Origin: Sclerotiophoma versabilis
Taxonomy: Eukaryota; Ascomycota; Dothideomycetes; Pleosporales; Didymellaceae
DNA: 64,000 nucleotides
Direction: 5' to 3'
Assembly: GCA_012274445.1 (NCBI GenBank)
Contig: JAAROD010000076.1
Span: 372,001 to 436,000, forward strand
In this document: positions 54,732-64,000 of the stretch, one piece after another
Position numbering within the stretch: the first letter of the stretch is position 1
Layout: each line of letters starts with the position of its first letter
Made by a program: the position numbers and the translations under genes
The notes under the pieces: model-generated
What the model was told of the DNA's origin: nothing
Databases searched by the model: none
What the model saw: only the letters and a program-made list of their open reading frames with translations

Positions 54732-56051
54732 GGCGGACGGATTTGATTTGGAAGTTCGAAGGTGACAAGACGAGGTGCGCTCGCGGTATGGCAGACGTTA
54801 ATGTTGATGTAGAGGACTGAGTGGCACTGTGGTAAGGACGGTGGTGTGCGGGGGCAGTCGCTGTGTTTTGGTTGAGATTGGTGTGAGAAACAAGGTGAAT
54901 TGAAGTCAAGTGGGGCCAGCCGATATGAGTATCCGTGAAGTCGAGTCGAGGAACCTTTGCTGGTTGCCAAGTTGTCGGTGTATCACCACCCAGAATTGAA
55001 AATTACACCAGTCGATAAGGAGAGTTGCGCATGCAATGTCGTGTTTGTCGAGTATGAGAGAGTGAAAAGCTTCCACAAGGGTGTGGTGGCGTTTTTGGAG
55101 GTTGTTGTGGTACTCGAAATGAGTGTTGTGTTGCACTGCAACCCGAGATTGGTAGGGGGAGGGGAACGATTTAGGAGACAGGTGATCCTGCACTCGTTTT
55201 GGATTGAAAGGTCGTGGTGCCGGGATGTACCACGGTGAAAGTCAAATGAGCGTGTAGTTGGTAATGTAGAAGGAATGACGTGATGCTTGTTTAGAAGAAG
55301 AAGAAAAGCTGGCTCTTTAAGGCGCAGACAGAAGTGAAGGTAGAGGGAATATGTTTGTTACATAGAGGCTAAAAACCGCACACTTGGCCGTACTGTACCG
55401 CACCCCTAACAACCGCAGTGCGTGTTATGGACCTGGACACCTTGTGCGACTGGGCTCAGATCACTAGTAAACCAGTTCTTGACTCTTTTGTGTGAAGCGT
55501 TCACTGCGATGGGGTTCTTGTTTGACGACGTTTCTGATGTGGGGCACATACCATCCAATCATAACCGGTTGAGCTGCGGGAGAGCGTGGGGACCCCTTCC
55601 AGACAGCGTTGTGACAGTGCCGAAATTGCACAAGGACGAGTCGAGACGAGGAACAGGCTGGATGGTGGCAGGTGCTGGCGGTTGGTTGATCGTCGCTTTT
55701 ATTAAGGCGATGCGCGGGAGGCTGAGGATTGACCGGCAGCTACCCGCACCTGCAGGTACAGGAGGCTCTTCGAAATGGCAGCGTTGAACGCAGCGTGGGA
55801 AATGCGTGCGCGCAGCCTCATGTTAAGATCTCGATCAAGGTGCACCTCCCTTTTCGAGGTGACGGTTGCCGTTATGAAACAGAGGCGCTAGAGCGACCCG
55901 AGGCAAGGCGTGTGCACAGGCATCTAAGCAAGATGTATTCAGTCCTTCGTTCAATCTCTGACCGGTAGGGTTTCCAGATCACTACTCCACAATCCTTGTC
56001 TCACCTGAGATCACCATCTCGACACGCGTTCAGGCCTGGCAACGGGCGAAG
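54732..56051. other. Gene-poor divergent intergenic region
   Basis: 1.3 kb between divergent starts, presumably holding both promoters and 5' UTRs. Frames up to about 120 codons are present without family marks. Confidence 0.45.
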
Positions 56052-56815
56052 ATGCCAGAAGAAGAGTCGCTGCCATTTTGGAAAGTGAACGTGCGACGAG
56101 AGCAATGGCCAGCGGAGTGTCCTGATTTCTTGAGGAACATTAGCGAAAAGGACCAGCGCATCATTGGCACACGAGATGAGGAATATACGTTGTTGACTTG
56201 GCCAGAAGTGCGGGAACTCGTCAGTACGGCAGTGCAACGCAAAGTTGGCGGCACAGGTGCTGACGGCGGCTGATAGGGGTTGATCGGGTTGACAAGTTCC
56301 ACCGCAAACCTTCGGAGCTGCGGCGGTACAGGGCGTTTACGTATCGATTGGAGAAGGAGTATGGCAGCATCATGAACTTTATCGTAAATGAGCGACTGCA
56401 ATGGGACAGCATGCAGGCAAAAGGCAAGCCGTTCGAGTTCGATGGTAGTGCACACCCCCGCAAGCATTCAACCGACGACGTCTAATGTGTCTCAGAGGAC
56501 ATGAAGATTCTGTACAACGACTGGCCCTATGGCATCGACCCAGACATTGTGCATCTCGTGGTGTGGACCAAATTCGAGCTCGAAGACGACGAGGAGACTG
56601 GGCTCTGCACAGCAGAGTCGCGCAAGGAGATCGACGAGTACGTGCAGAAGACGTTTGCAACCAAGGTCACCGAGCTTGTGTGGTTCAAGAACTGGAAGAG
56701 CCTGAAGAGCGTGCACGCAGTCGAGCACTTCCACGTCATGCTGTACAAGCCAGACGGCGACTTCCTCAAGGAGATCACCAACGGCGACGTGCCCATGACG
56801 GAAAAGTTTGCATGA
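56052..56815 (+). CDS. DUF3605 protein (N-acetylglucosamine-induced GIG1-like)
   Basis: Three exons: 56052-56223, 56277-56444, 56496-56815; introns 53 and 51 bp; 219 residues. The spliced protein shows the whole DUF3605 pattern: LPFWKVNVRREQWPAECPDFL, LTWPEVRELV, LRRYRAFTYRLEKEYGS, MNFIVNERLQW, KPFEFDEDMKILYNDWPYG, IVHLVVWTKFELEDD and a C-terminal LVWFKNWKSLKSVHAVEHFHVML. The two introns fall between ELV and RVDRVDKF, and between FEFD and EDMKIL, and both are needed for these blocks. The yeast-like relative Gig1 is induced by N-acetylglucosamine; the biochemical role of the family is, to my knowledge, not settled. The conserved His/Trp-rich core suggests a small enzyme or sugar-binding fold. 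No signal peptide or membrane helix, so probably cytosolic. Confidence 0.88.
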
Positions 56816-57485
56816 GCAGGTGAGCGTCTGCGCTGGCACTGGTCTGTGTGCTCAAGCAGAGGATTCCATAGACGTAAGCCACCCGGTATCGGGATAGGGT
56901 TTCTGGTAGAGAATCAGGATTTGATCTGATAAGGGCACGGCTGAGCGGAGACGGCTGGCGGACCCGCTAGTGGTCCCCTTCCCAAGAGGATTCGCAGCGA
57001 AAAACCTGACACGCGTGTACTGCGCCACATGTGGCACTAGGGCACTACCGCGGCATTCCGACACTGCAACGACTGCGGAAGAGACGGTTGCGAGCCCGTC
57101 CAAACGCCTCCAGTGACCTGCTACCATGGCTTGTGAAGAACAGTAGGCGCATACACACGACCTCCCTTCTCGTGGACCCGTGTTCCTTGTTCGTTGTCGC
57201 TCGCATCCCCGCCTACATTTCGTCCCGCGCACGGCGCCCTGACCACGGAGCGGTGAGAGCGTCTCAAAAAGTTGCGGATAGGGGCCCACTTGTAGGAGGA
57301 GGGCAGTTGAGTTCGCGCTGTGTCCCACCTGCGTGGCAGCTTCTTCACAGCGTGCTGCTGTGACGCCCATTGCCCGACCCTTCTGGCACACAGCCTCTGC
57401 GCCTCTGCACCGCGCCTCGGTCGATGCGAACAGGCAGCTAAAGAGCCCCGCGACGCCCTCGCTGAACCGACCCCAGAGCAGCACC
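56816..57485. promoter_or_regulatory. Upstream region of HMG-CoA reductase
   Basis: 670 bp before the HMGR start. The HMGR frame is open 51 codons further upstream, but only from a GTG codon at 57333, so this is taken as 5' UTR. A minus-strand frame over 56852-57628 has no family marks. Confidence 0.4.
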
Positions 57486-60400
57486 ATGTTCGGCTTCCTC
57501 ACCAGCCGCTGGCAGTCGGCCACGCCCCAGGCCAAGACGACGCCCACCTGGTTCGCCCACTCCGTCTCGCCCGTCCTGCTCTCGGTGGCCAGGAAGGCGT
57601 GCACCCACCCCATCCACACCATCGTCACAATCGCCTTCCTCGGCAGCTACTCGTACCTGGGCGTCCTGGACAAGGGCCTGCTCGACGCCGAGGACGCGCA
57701 CACGGGCCGCGCTGACCTGCAGACGCTGCTGGCCGGCAGCAAGCAGCTGCGCGTCGGCGCCGAGACGAACTGGCAGTGGCAGGCCGAGGACACGGGCGCT
57801 GGCGTGCAGGCACGCGAGCTTGCCCTCGTCACCCTCGTCTTCCCCGACTCCAGCGCCGCCCACTCGGCGCCCTCGCAGGACGCGGTCCCCACCAACGTCT
57901 CGCTCGAGCGCCTGCCCAGCTCCTCGAGCTCCTTCTCCACCCTGTCGCAGGACACCTCGCTGGCCTACTCGGTTGCCTACGCCGATGCCGCCGACTTCCT
58001 CATGGCCATACAGGACATCCCCGCCCCGGCCGACGTCGCCCACGCCCAGGGCGCCGACAGCGGGGGCACGCGCGAGGAGAAGAAGTGGATGATGCGCGCC
58101 TCCAAGAGCGGCAGTGCTGCCGGAGGTGTGCGCAACTGGATCAACGACTCGTGGACCTCGTTCGTCGATCTGCTCAAGGTACGTCCCTGGCCTGTCCCCC
58201 TCACGCGCGAACTGGGCTAAGCAGTGACTGGCAGAACGCTGATACAGGCGACATCATCATCATGGCACTCGGCTACCTCGCAATGCACCTGACTTTCGTC
58301 TCGCTGTTCCTCGCAATGAGGCGTCTAGGCTCCAACTTCTGGCTCGCTACAGCGGTGCTCCTCCAGTCCGCTTTCGCCTTCCTCTTTGCCCTCAGCATCA
58401 CCGTGTACCTCGGCGTGCCCATCAACCTGATTCTGCTGTCCGAGGGTCTGCCGTTCCTGGTCGTCATCATTGGATTCGAGAAGCCCATTGTCCTGACAAA
58501 GGCTGTGCTTTCAGCCGCCATCGACGCTCGCCGAGCTGCCGAGGACAACCGCGGAGAGCCTGTCACTATCCAGTCGGCTGTTCAGGTTGCCATCAAGCGG
58601 ACAGGATTCGAGATTGTCAGGGACTACTTCTTCGAGATCCTGATTCTGGTCGCAGGCGCCATGTCTGGAATCCAAGGTGGACTGCGTCAGTTCTGCTTCC
58701 TGGGCGCATGGATCTTGTTCTTCGACTCCGTCATGCTCCTGACCTTCTACACTGCCATCCTTACCATCAAGCTCGAAATCAACCGCATCAAGCGTCATGT
58801 AGCATTGCGACGTGCATTGGAGGATGATGGCATTGACGGCAAGGTCGCTGAGAACGTTGCTCGCAGCAGCGAGTGGCCCAGCAACTCCGGCGATGTCCAG
58901 CTCCGCTCCAACACCACCACCATTTTTGGTAAGAAGATCACTGTCCCCAAGTTCAAGGTCATCATGGTCGCTGGCTTCTTCCTTATCAACTTCCTCAATC
59001 TCGCTACCTACCGCTTTGGTCTTACACAAACCAAGGGTGCCCATGTCTCAGGCGTCGGTGCTTCGCCTCCACTCGATCCATTCAAGGTTGCTGGAAGTGG
59101 ACTTGACCACATCCTTGAGCAGGCTAAGAGCACCGGTGTCACCACCCTTGTCACAGTACTAATGCCCATCAAATACGAGCTTGAGTACCCATCTATCCAC
59201 TACGCTGAGCCTAACGCCATCGAGTCCGATTCGACCTTGGGTGCCAACATCAGCAACCATATCGTTGACGGTGTTCTCAAGAGCCTGGAAGACCCTTTCC
59301 TCAGCAAATGGATCGTGCTTGCTCTCGTCATGAGCGTCGTGCTGAACGGATATCTCTTCAATGCTGCCCGTCTGACTATCAAGGAACCGCACAAGGCACT
59401 CGAGCCGGCCTTACCCTCGGAAATCCAGGATGGCGCTCCTTCCACTACCCAGTCCCGCATCCCCTCCATGTCTGTACCTACCCCTCCCAGGACTCCTGGT
59501 CCTGAAGAGCAGGCCAGCCGTGGTGGCATCAAGCCACTTACTGAGATTGCGCCTCGGTCCACACCTCCCGCACAGAGACTCCAGGTTGATGTCCCCGCTG
59601 GTCCTACGGAATACCAACAGAAGCAGCCTAACCGATCCATGGAGATTCTTGAGCAGATGCTTAAGGAAAAGAATGCGCCTAAGATGACTGACGAAGAATT
59701 GATCGAAATGTCGCTCAAGGGCAAAATTCCTGGCTATGCACTAGAGAAGACCCTTGGTGACAAGACTCGCGCTGTCAAGATCCGCCGTGGCCTGGTATCA
59801 CGCACACACGCCACTCGTGAGACCTCGACGCTCCTCGAACGCTCTCTTCTTCCGTACGAGCACTACAACTACGATCTTGTTCACGGAGCATGCTGTGAGA
59901 ACGTCATTGGTTACCTGCCTCTGCCTCTTGGTGTCGCTGGACCCATCCTCGTTGACGGTCAAAACTACTTCCTTCCCATGGCTACCACCGAGGGTGTCTT
60001 GGTCGCATCAACATCGCGTGGTGCCAAGGCCATCAACGCCGGCGGTGGTGCCGTGACCGTTGTCACCAACGATGGCATGACTCGTGGACCTTGTATTGGA
60101 TTTGACAGTCTGGTTCGTGCCGGTGCTGCTAAGAACTGGCTCGACTCTGAGGAAGGTCAGAAGACCATGGCCGATGCATTCAACTCGACATCTCGCTTTG
60201 CCAGGCTCCGAGCACTCAAGAGCGCCATCGCTGGTACAAACCTTTACGTTCGCTTCAGGGCTACCACTGGTGACGCCATGGGCATGAACATGATCTCCAA
60301 GGGCGTCGAGCACGCCCTGAACGTCATGGCGAATGAGTGCGGCTTCGAGGATATGCGCGTTGTGACTGTCTCCGGCAATTACTGTACCGACAAGAAAGCC

Positions 60401-61092
60401 GCAGCTATCAACTGGATCGACGGCCGCGGCAAGGGCGTTGTCGCTGAAGCCACCATTCCTGGCGCCGTTGTCAAGTCTGTTCTGAAGTGCGAAGTCGACG
60501 ATCTCGTACAAATGAATATTCAAAAGAACTTGATCGGTTCCGCTATGGCTGGCTCAATCGGTGGTTTCAACGCCCATGCTGCCAACATTGTTGCTGCTAT
60601 CTTCCTCGCCACTGGTCAGGATCCCGCTCAAGTGGTAGAAAGCGCAAACTGCATCACCATTATGAATAAGTACGTTCCAATCTCCTACTTTTCCACCCAG
60701 AACTATGCTAATCCTACTTCAGCATAAACGGCAATCTCCAAATCTCTGTCTCCATGCCCTCCATCGAAGTTGGCACCATCGGTGGCGGCACGATCCTCGA
60801 GCCTCAATCCGCTATGTTAGACCTCCTCGGCGTGCGCGGCGCGCACCAAGAGACACCCGGCGACAACGCGCGCCAGCTGGCCCGTATCATTGCCGCCGGT
60901 GTGCTTGCAGGAGAACTTTCGTTAAACAGTGCGCTGTGTGCGGGACACCTAGTTAAGGCGCATATGGCACACAACAGAAGCGCCGTGACATCGGCCGCAC
61001 CCTCACGGGCACCCACCCCTGCGCCGGCTACACCAGCAGGAAACGGCACGCAGACTCCGGCCACAAACGGAGGCCCGATTCCAAGGCGTTGA
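57486..61092 (+). CDS. HMG-CoA reductase
   Basis: Three exons: 57486-58178, 58235-60669, 60723-61092; introns 56 and 53 bp; 1,165 residues. The enzyme reduces HMG-CoA to mevalonate with 2 NADPH, the main control step of sterol and isoprenoid synthesis, anchored in the ER. Start: first ATG of the frame (MFGFLTSRWQS). The N-terminal half has a first membrane helix near residue 50, a lumenal loop of about 160 residues, and a sterol-sensing domain (IIIMALGYLAMHLTFVSLF onward, about five helices). A Pro/Ser-rich linker joins it to the catalytic part: CCENVIGYLPLPLGVAGP, then TTEGVLVASTSRGAKA (catalytic Glu), DAMGMNMISKG (Asp region), the NADP loop GTIGGGT after exon 3 begins, and the C-terminal HLVKAHMAHNRS with the catalytic His. 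The tail is Pro/Ala/Thr-rich. Statins act on this enzyme family. Confidence 0.97.
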
Positions 61093-61721
61093 GCGATTTG
61101 GATCGATGATGGAAATTGGAACGGCGTATGGGAGTTGATGCATAGAACCGCACAGAAAAAGCGGCTAATCCGGTGTCGTGCATATGTACATGCTTAGAGC
61201 AAGTTGTTTAGACGAAACGCGATAATTGAAAGCGCGATTGCACATAGTAGTACTATCAGTGGAAATACATATTCTCTGTACCTGTTCAACATTTGAGCCC
61301 TCTCGTTTCTTTTCTGAACAACCGCCATGGTATTTCCTTTTTATAGTTGCAAGTATGATATCTGAAGCAGGGATTAAAATCAGTGGAGTATTGAGCACTT
61401 CTTCATTCCTGTAAGCAGCAGCATGGCGTCTACAGATAGTCTAGCGGTGCTGCTCCTCTAAAAACACTATCACTACTACTACTACCAATACTATGGGCTT
61501 CAGCCAAGTGCCCGTTGCAACCGATAAAGACAGAAACCACGCAAATATGCCGTAAGAGGAGAGTAGATGAAAAGGGGTTTCCGATTCCTACACAAAATAG
61601 ATGATGAAAAGAAATGAGAAAAACGCCTCATGATGTCCCAGTCATGTCCATGCCAGTCGTGCTGCCTCAAAGCAACTGTAAATCAAACGCATCACCAATC
61701 CTTCGAAAGGGCTGCTGGTGG
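61093..61721. other. Convergent intergenic region
   Basis: 629 bp between convergent 3' ends, AT-rich with ACT triplets near 61470-61490. Nothing else recognised. Confidence 0.45.
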
Positions 61722-63962
61722 CTATAAGCCGCCAGCGGTAACCTCACCACGCAACCCACTGACTCCAGGGCCCTTCTTGCCACGTCGGCCGAGTAATGTT
61801 GCGTTGTCCAGACTGAGTTCGAACGCGCCCTTGCTCTTCACTTGTCGCTTCGCGGCCGCAGCGACGGCGGGAGAATGTTGACCGTAACCGCGCTCCTGCT
61901 GTCGGGACTGAGGTGGAGCTTGTTGCTGTCGAGCTTGTGCAGCGGCCGACAATGAGGTGTTGCGCATCTTCTGCTCCATCGTGGAGACATCGGCACCCTG
62001 AGACTTTGGAAGCTTAGCAGGTGGATGCTGAACGGAAGGGTCATAAGATACCGATTCATTGTTTAACTCGTCGTCGTCCTCGTTCTCATCGAGGGCGTTG
62101 AGCGAGTTGATGGCATTCGCGCCACGGTAACCTTGCTTGAAGTTCTTCCTCCTCTTGCCCTCCTCTTCTTGTCTATGCACAGCATAACCAACATCAAACA
62201 CCTCTCGGAGGTTTACCGCACCAGGCGAGCGGAAGTCCCTGCGAGCACCGGGAGACTCGAGATAGGCATATTGCTGCTGGAGCTTGGGGTCCATGCGAGA
62301 TGCTGCAGGAGTAGCCAGAGGAGGAGCGTCCAGAGCAGAATATGTTGGCTCGTCCGCCTCGCGTATCCAGGGATGGTTGAGGAACTGGTTAATGTCGTAT
62401 CGCTTCTCGGGGTCTACTGTCAGCAGATGAGATACCAAATCTTGCGCAGACTTGGAGATATCATCCCACCACGGTGACAAGAAGGTATATTGACCGCGAG
62501 CGACCTTTTCCGTGAGAGTCTGGATGGACTCGTCGTAGAATGGCGGGAAACCACAAAGGAGCGTGTATAGAACGCAGCCCAACGCCCACATATCGACACT
62601 CTTGGAGTAACGCTCATCCTTGACGATCTCAGGAGCAGTGTAGCCAACGGTACCACAAGGTGTCATGGTCTGGCTGTCCCAGATGACCTTACTTAACCCA
62701 AAGTCAGCAATTTTGATGACACCAATACCTCCAGCACCTTTGCCCTTAACGAACTCGCCTTCGTCGGCCTTGTCCTCATCATCTGGGCCTCGGGGCTTGG
62801 GGTTACGTGTAGGAATAAAAGGGGTGGGGTAGAACAGCAGATTCTCAGGCTTGATATCTCTGTCGCATGACGTCAGTAATCAGGAAGTGAGGATACATGA
62901 TTGATAGGCTGCAAACCTGTGGACTACGCCTGCCTCCTCGTGCAGATACTGTAATGCCTTGGCAACTTGGATGATGGTGTGTCGTGACAGGTCCTCGGAG
63001 AAGTACGTCAGACGGACGATTTGGTGGAACAGTTCGCCACCGGGGCAGAGCTCGAGCACGATGTAGTAATATTGCCGGGACTCGGAAAAGTCGATCAGCT
63101 TGACAATATTGGGGTGGTCGAGTTGCCGCATAATCTGGACTTCTTTGAGGATGTTCGCTCTCTGTAGGACATTACGTCAGCGCCTGTGCTGTCATGTCGA
63201 ACCGGACAGGGGTGGGGTGAGAGGACAATGCTATCGAGTCGAGCATCGTATGTAGGGTAAAATCTCACATCGGCTGCTTTGGGTGTTTTAAAGTCCGGAT
63301 GCACATGCTTATCGCCCTAAACACGAGACATCGTGTTGGTAACGTCCAAAAAATCGCCGAAACTAACTCAAGTGCGATGCGGTAGGAGAGGAAGGGTGAC
63401 GACAGTAAGAAATGGGATGAATAGGGCAGGGTTGCTGGGTAATACTAACTTGCTGAGAGTTCATCTCGAACTTGCGGACGACCTTGATGGCAACCTCGCC
63501 CCACTGCCCGGTAGTATCTCGTGCTCGGTATACGTTACTGAAGGCGCCGTCGCCCATCTTTTCGAGAATCTGCCACCGTTCAAGACCAGGGTACTTAGGC
63601 AGCTTGCCCTTTGCCTCGCGTTCTTCTGCGACAATGCGCTCTAGTACCTCAGGGTCGACTCCCTTACCCTTGGCGGCGGCTTCCTGCTTCTGTTTCTGGT
63701 GTGCGGCTCGGTCTGCTGCAGCACCGGCCTGCGCGGCGATGTTGCGGTTGTCGCCTCCAGCAGCGACTGAGTAATCACCATGAGGGGCAGCAGCATGTTG
63801 CAGCGGCTTGTGGTCCATTGCCGGCTCTGAGATGCCATGGTGAACGGGTTCTGCTCGATGTTGCTGTGCGTGAACAGGCGAAACACTTGATGTTGGCTCG
63901 GCATTCTGGCGGGCCTGCTTGCCATGGCGCAAGAAGTTCTTAAAGTTCTGTATCGCAGCCAT
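61722..63962 (-). CDS. Ser/Thr protein kinase, SrkA/Srk1/Rck2-like (CaMK/MAPKAP group)
   Basis: Four minus-strand exons: 63450-63962, 63269-63316, 62917-63161, 61722-62859; introns 133, 107 and 57 bp; 647 residues. A Gln/Ala/His-rich head (1-125) precedes the kinase domain: WQILEKMGDGAFSNVYRA (P-loop), EVAIKVV (Lys for ATP), MRQLDHPNIVKL, GGELFHQIVR, HRDIKPENLL (catalytic Asp, formed across intron 3), ADFGLSKV, CGTVGYTAPE, and DMWALGCVLYTLLCGF to HPWI. A loop of about 35 residues between the catalytic loop and DFG is longer than in most kinases but typical of the Rck2/Srk1 group. The C-terminal 180 residues are Gln/Ser-rich, where the MAPK docking region lies in relatives. Orthologs are phosphorylated by the Hog1/Sty1 stress MAPK and restrain translation and cell-cycle entry. 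The 48-bp second exon encodes exactly 16 residues (GDKHVHPDFKTPKAAD). Confidence 0.93.
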
Positions 63963-64000
63963 GCTTAGTGGTTATTTGCAAAAGCGAAACGAAACTCTGT

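Noticed and set aside
1..64000. tRNA, rRNA, CRISPR array, complete transposon or viral insertion
   Set aside because: TTCGA-containing sites were inspected (for example near 24450 and 26870) but none had a matching cloverleaf. No regular repeat-spacer array, terminal inverted repeats or transposase/reverse-transcriptase motifs were seen. A tRNAscan or repeat search could still find weak cases.

Overview
This is eukaryotic nuclear DNA from a filamentous ascomycete (Pezizomycotina). Most genes are split by GT-AG introns of about 40-190 bp (many 47-62 bp), genes lie on both strands without operons, and the gene set is typical of moulds: fungal-rhodopsin/Pth11-like receptor, DUF3405 and DUF3605 proteins, LicD protein, NmrA-like protein, GPI-anchored Cys/Ser-rich wall protein and an IQGAP. 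The DUF7730-type and LRR-like families and the overall flavour suggest Dothideomycetes, probably Pleosporales; that is inference from family content, not a search. Exon borders were worked out by hand from splice signals, frame continuity and family conservation; every spliced model listed gives an uninterrupted frame.

Layout. 1-16.5 kb: Dom34/Pelota, a DUF7730-type protein, a DUF3405 membrane protein and the cytosolic Phe-tRNA synthetase alpha subunit are interspersed with one intact and two broken members of a poorly known LRR-like family. 16.5-26.9 kb is accessory: a tandem eight-cysteine GPI-type surface protein, a cytochrome P450, a seven-helix rhodopsin-like protein, a LicD-type protein and an NmrA-like reductase, separated by long gene-poor stretches. 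26.9-39.1 kb is dense housekeeping: a Tim17-like mitochondrial protein, a small conserved protein, an IQGAP (cytokinesis scaffold), IMP dehydrogenase and a Nudix hydrolase. 39.1-52.1 kb is again mixed: a decayed gene, an MFS transporter, an alpha/beta hydrolase, a secreted protein whose predicted mature first residue is His (LPMO-like), and a zinc-peptidase-like/jacalin protein that appears to have lost its zinc site. 52.6-64 kb: U2AF small subunit, a tail-anchored protein, a DUF3605 (GIG1-like) protein, HMG-CoA reductase and an SrkA/Rck2-type stress kinase.

The genes do not form one pathway. A secondary-metabolite cluster around the P450 was considered and rejected because no backbone synthase is present. 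The most interesting material is (i) the expanding and decaying LRR-like family, including a reverse-strand relic and a left-edge copy whose two in-frame stops fit C-to-T change at CpA (as in RIP); (ii) the apparent pseudo-peptidase with a jacalin-like domain; (iii) the tandem eight-cysteine surface protein; (iv) the His-1 secreted protein; (v) three near-identical 30-residue IQ units in the IQGAP; and (vi) several perfect palindromes/hairpins in promoters. I found no CRISPR array, rRNA, recognisable tRNA, complete transposon or viral insertion.
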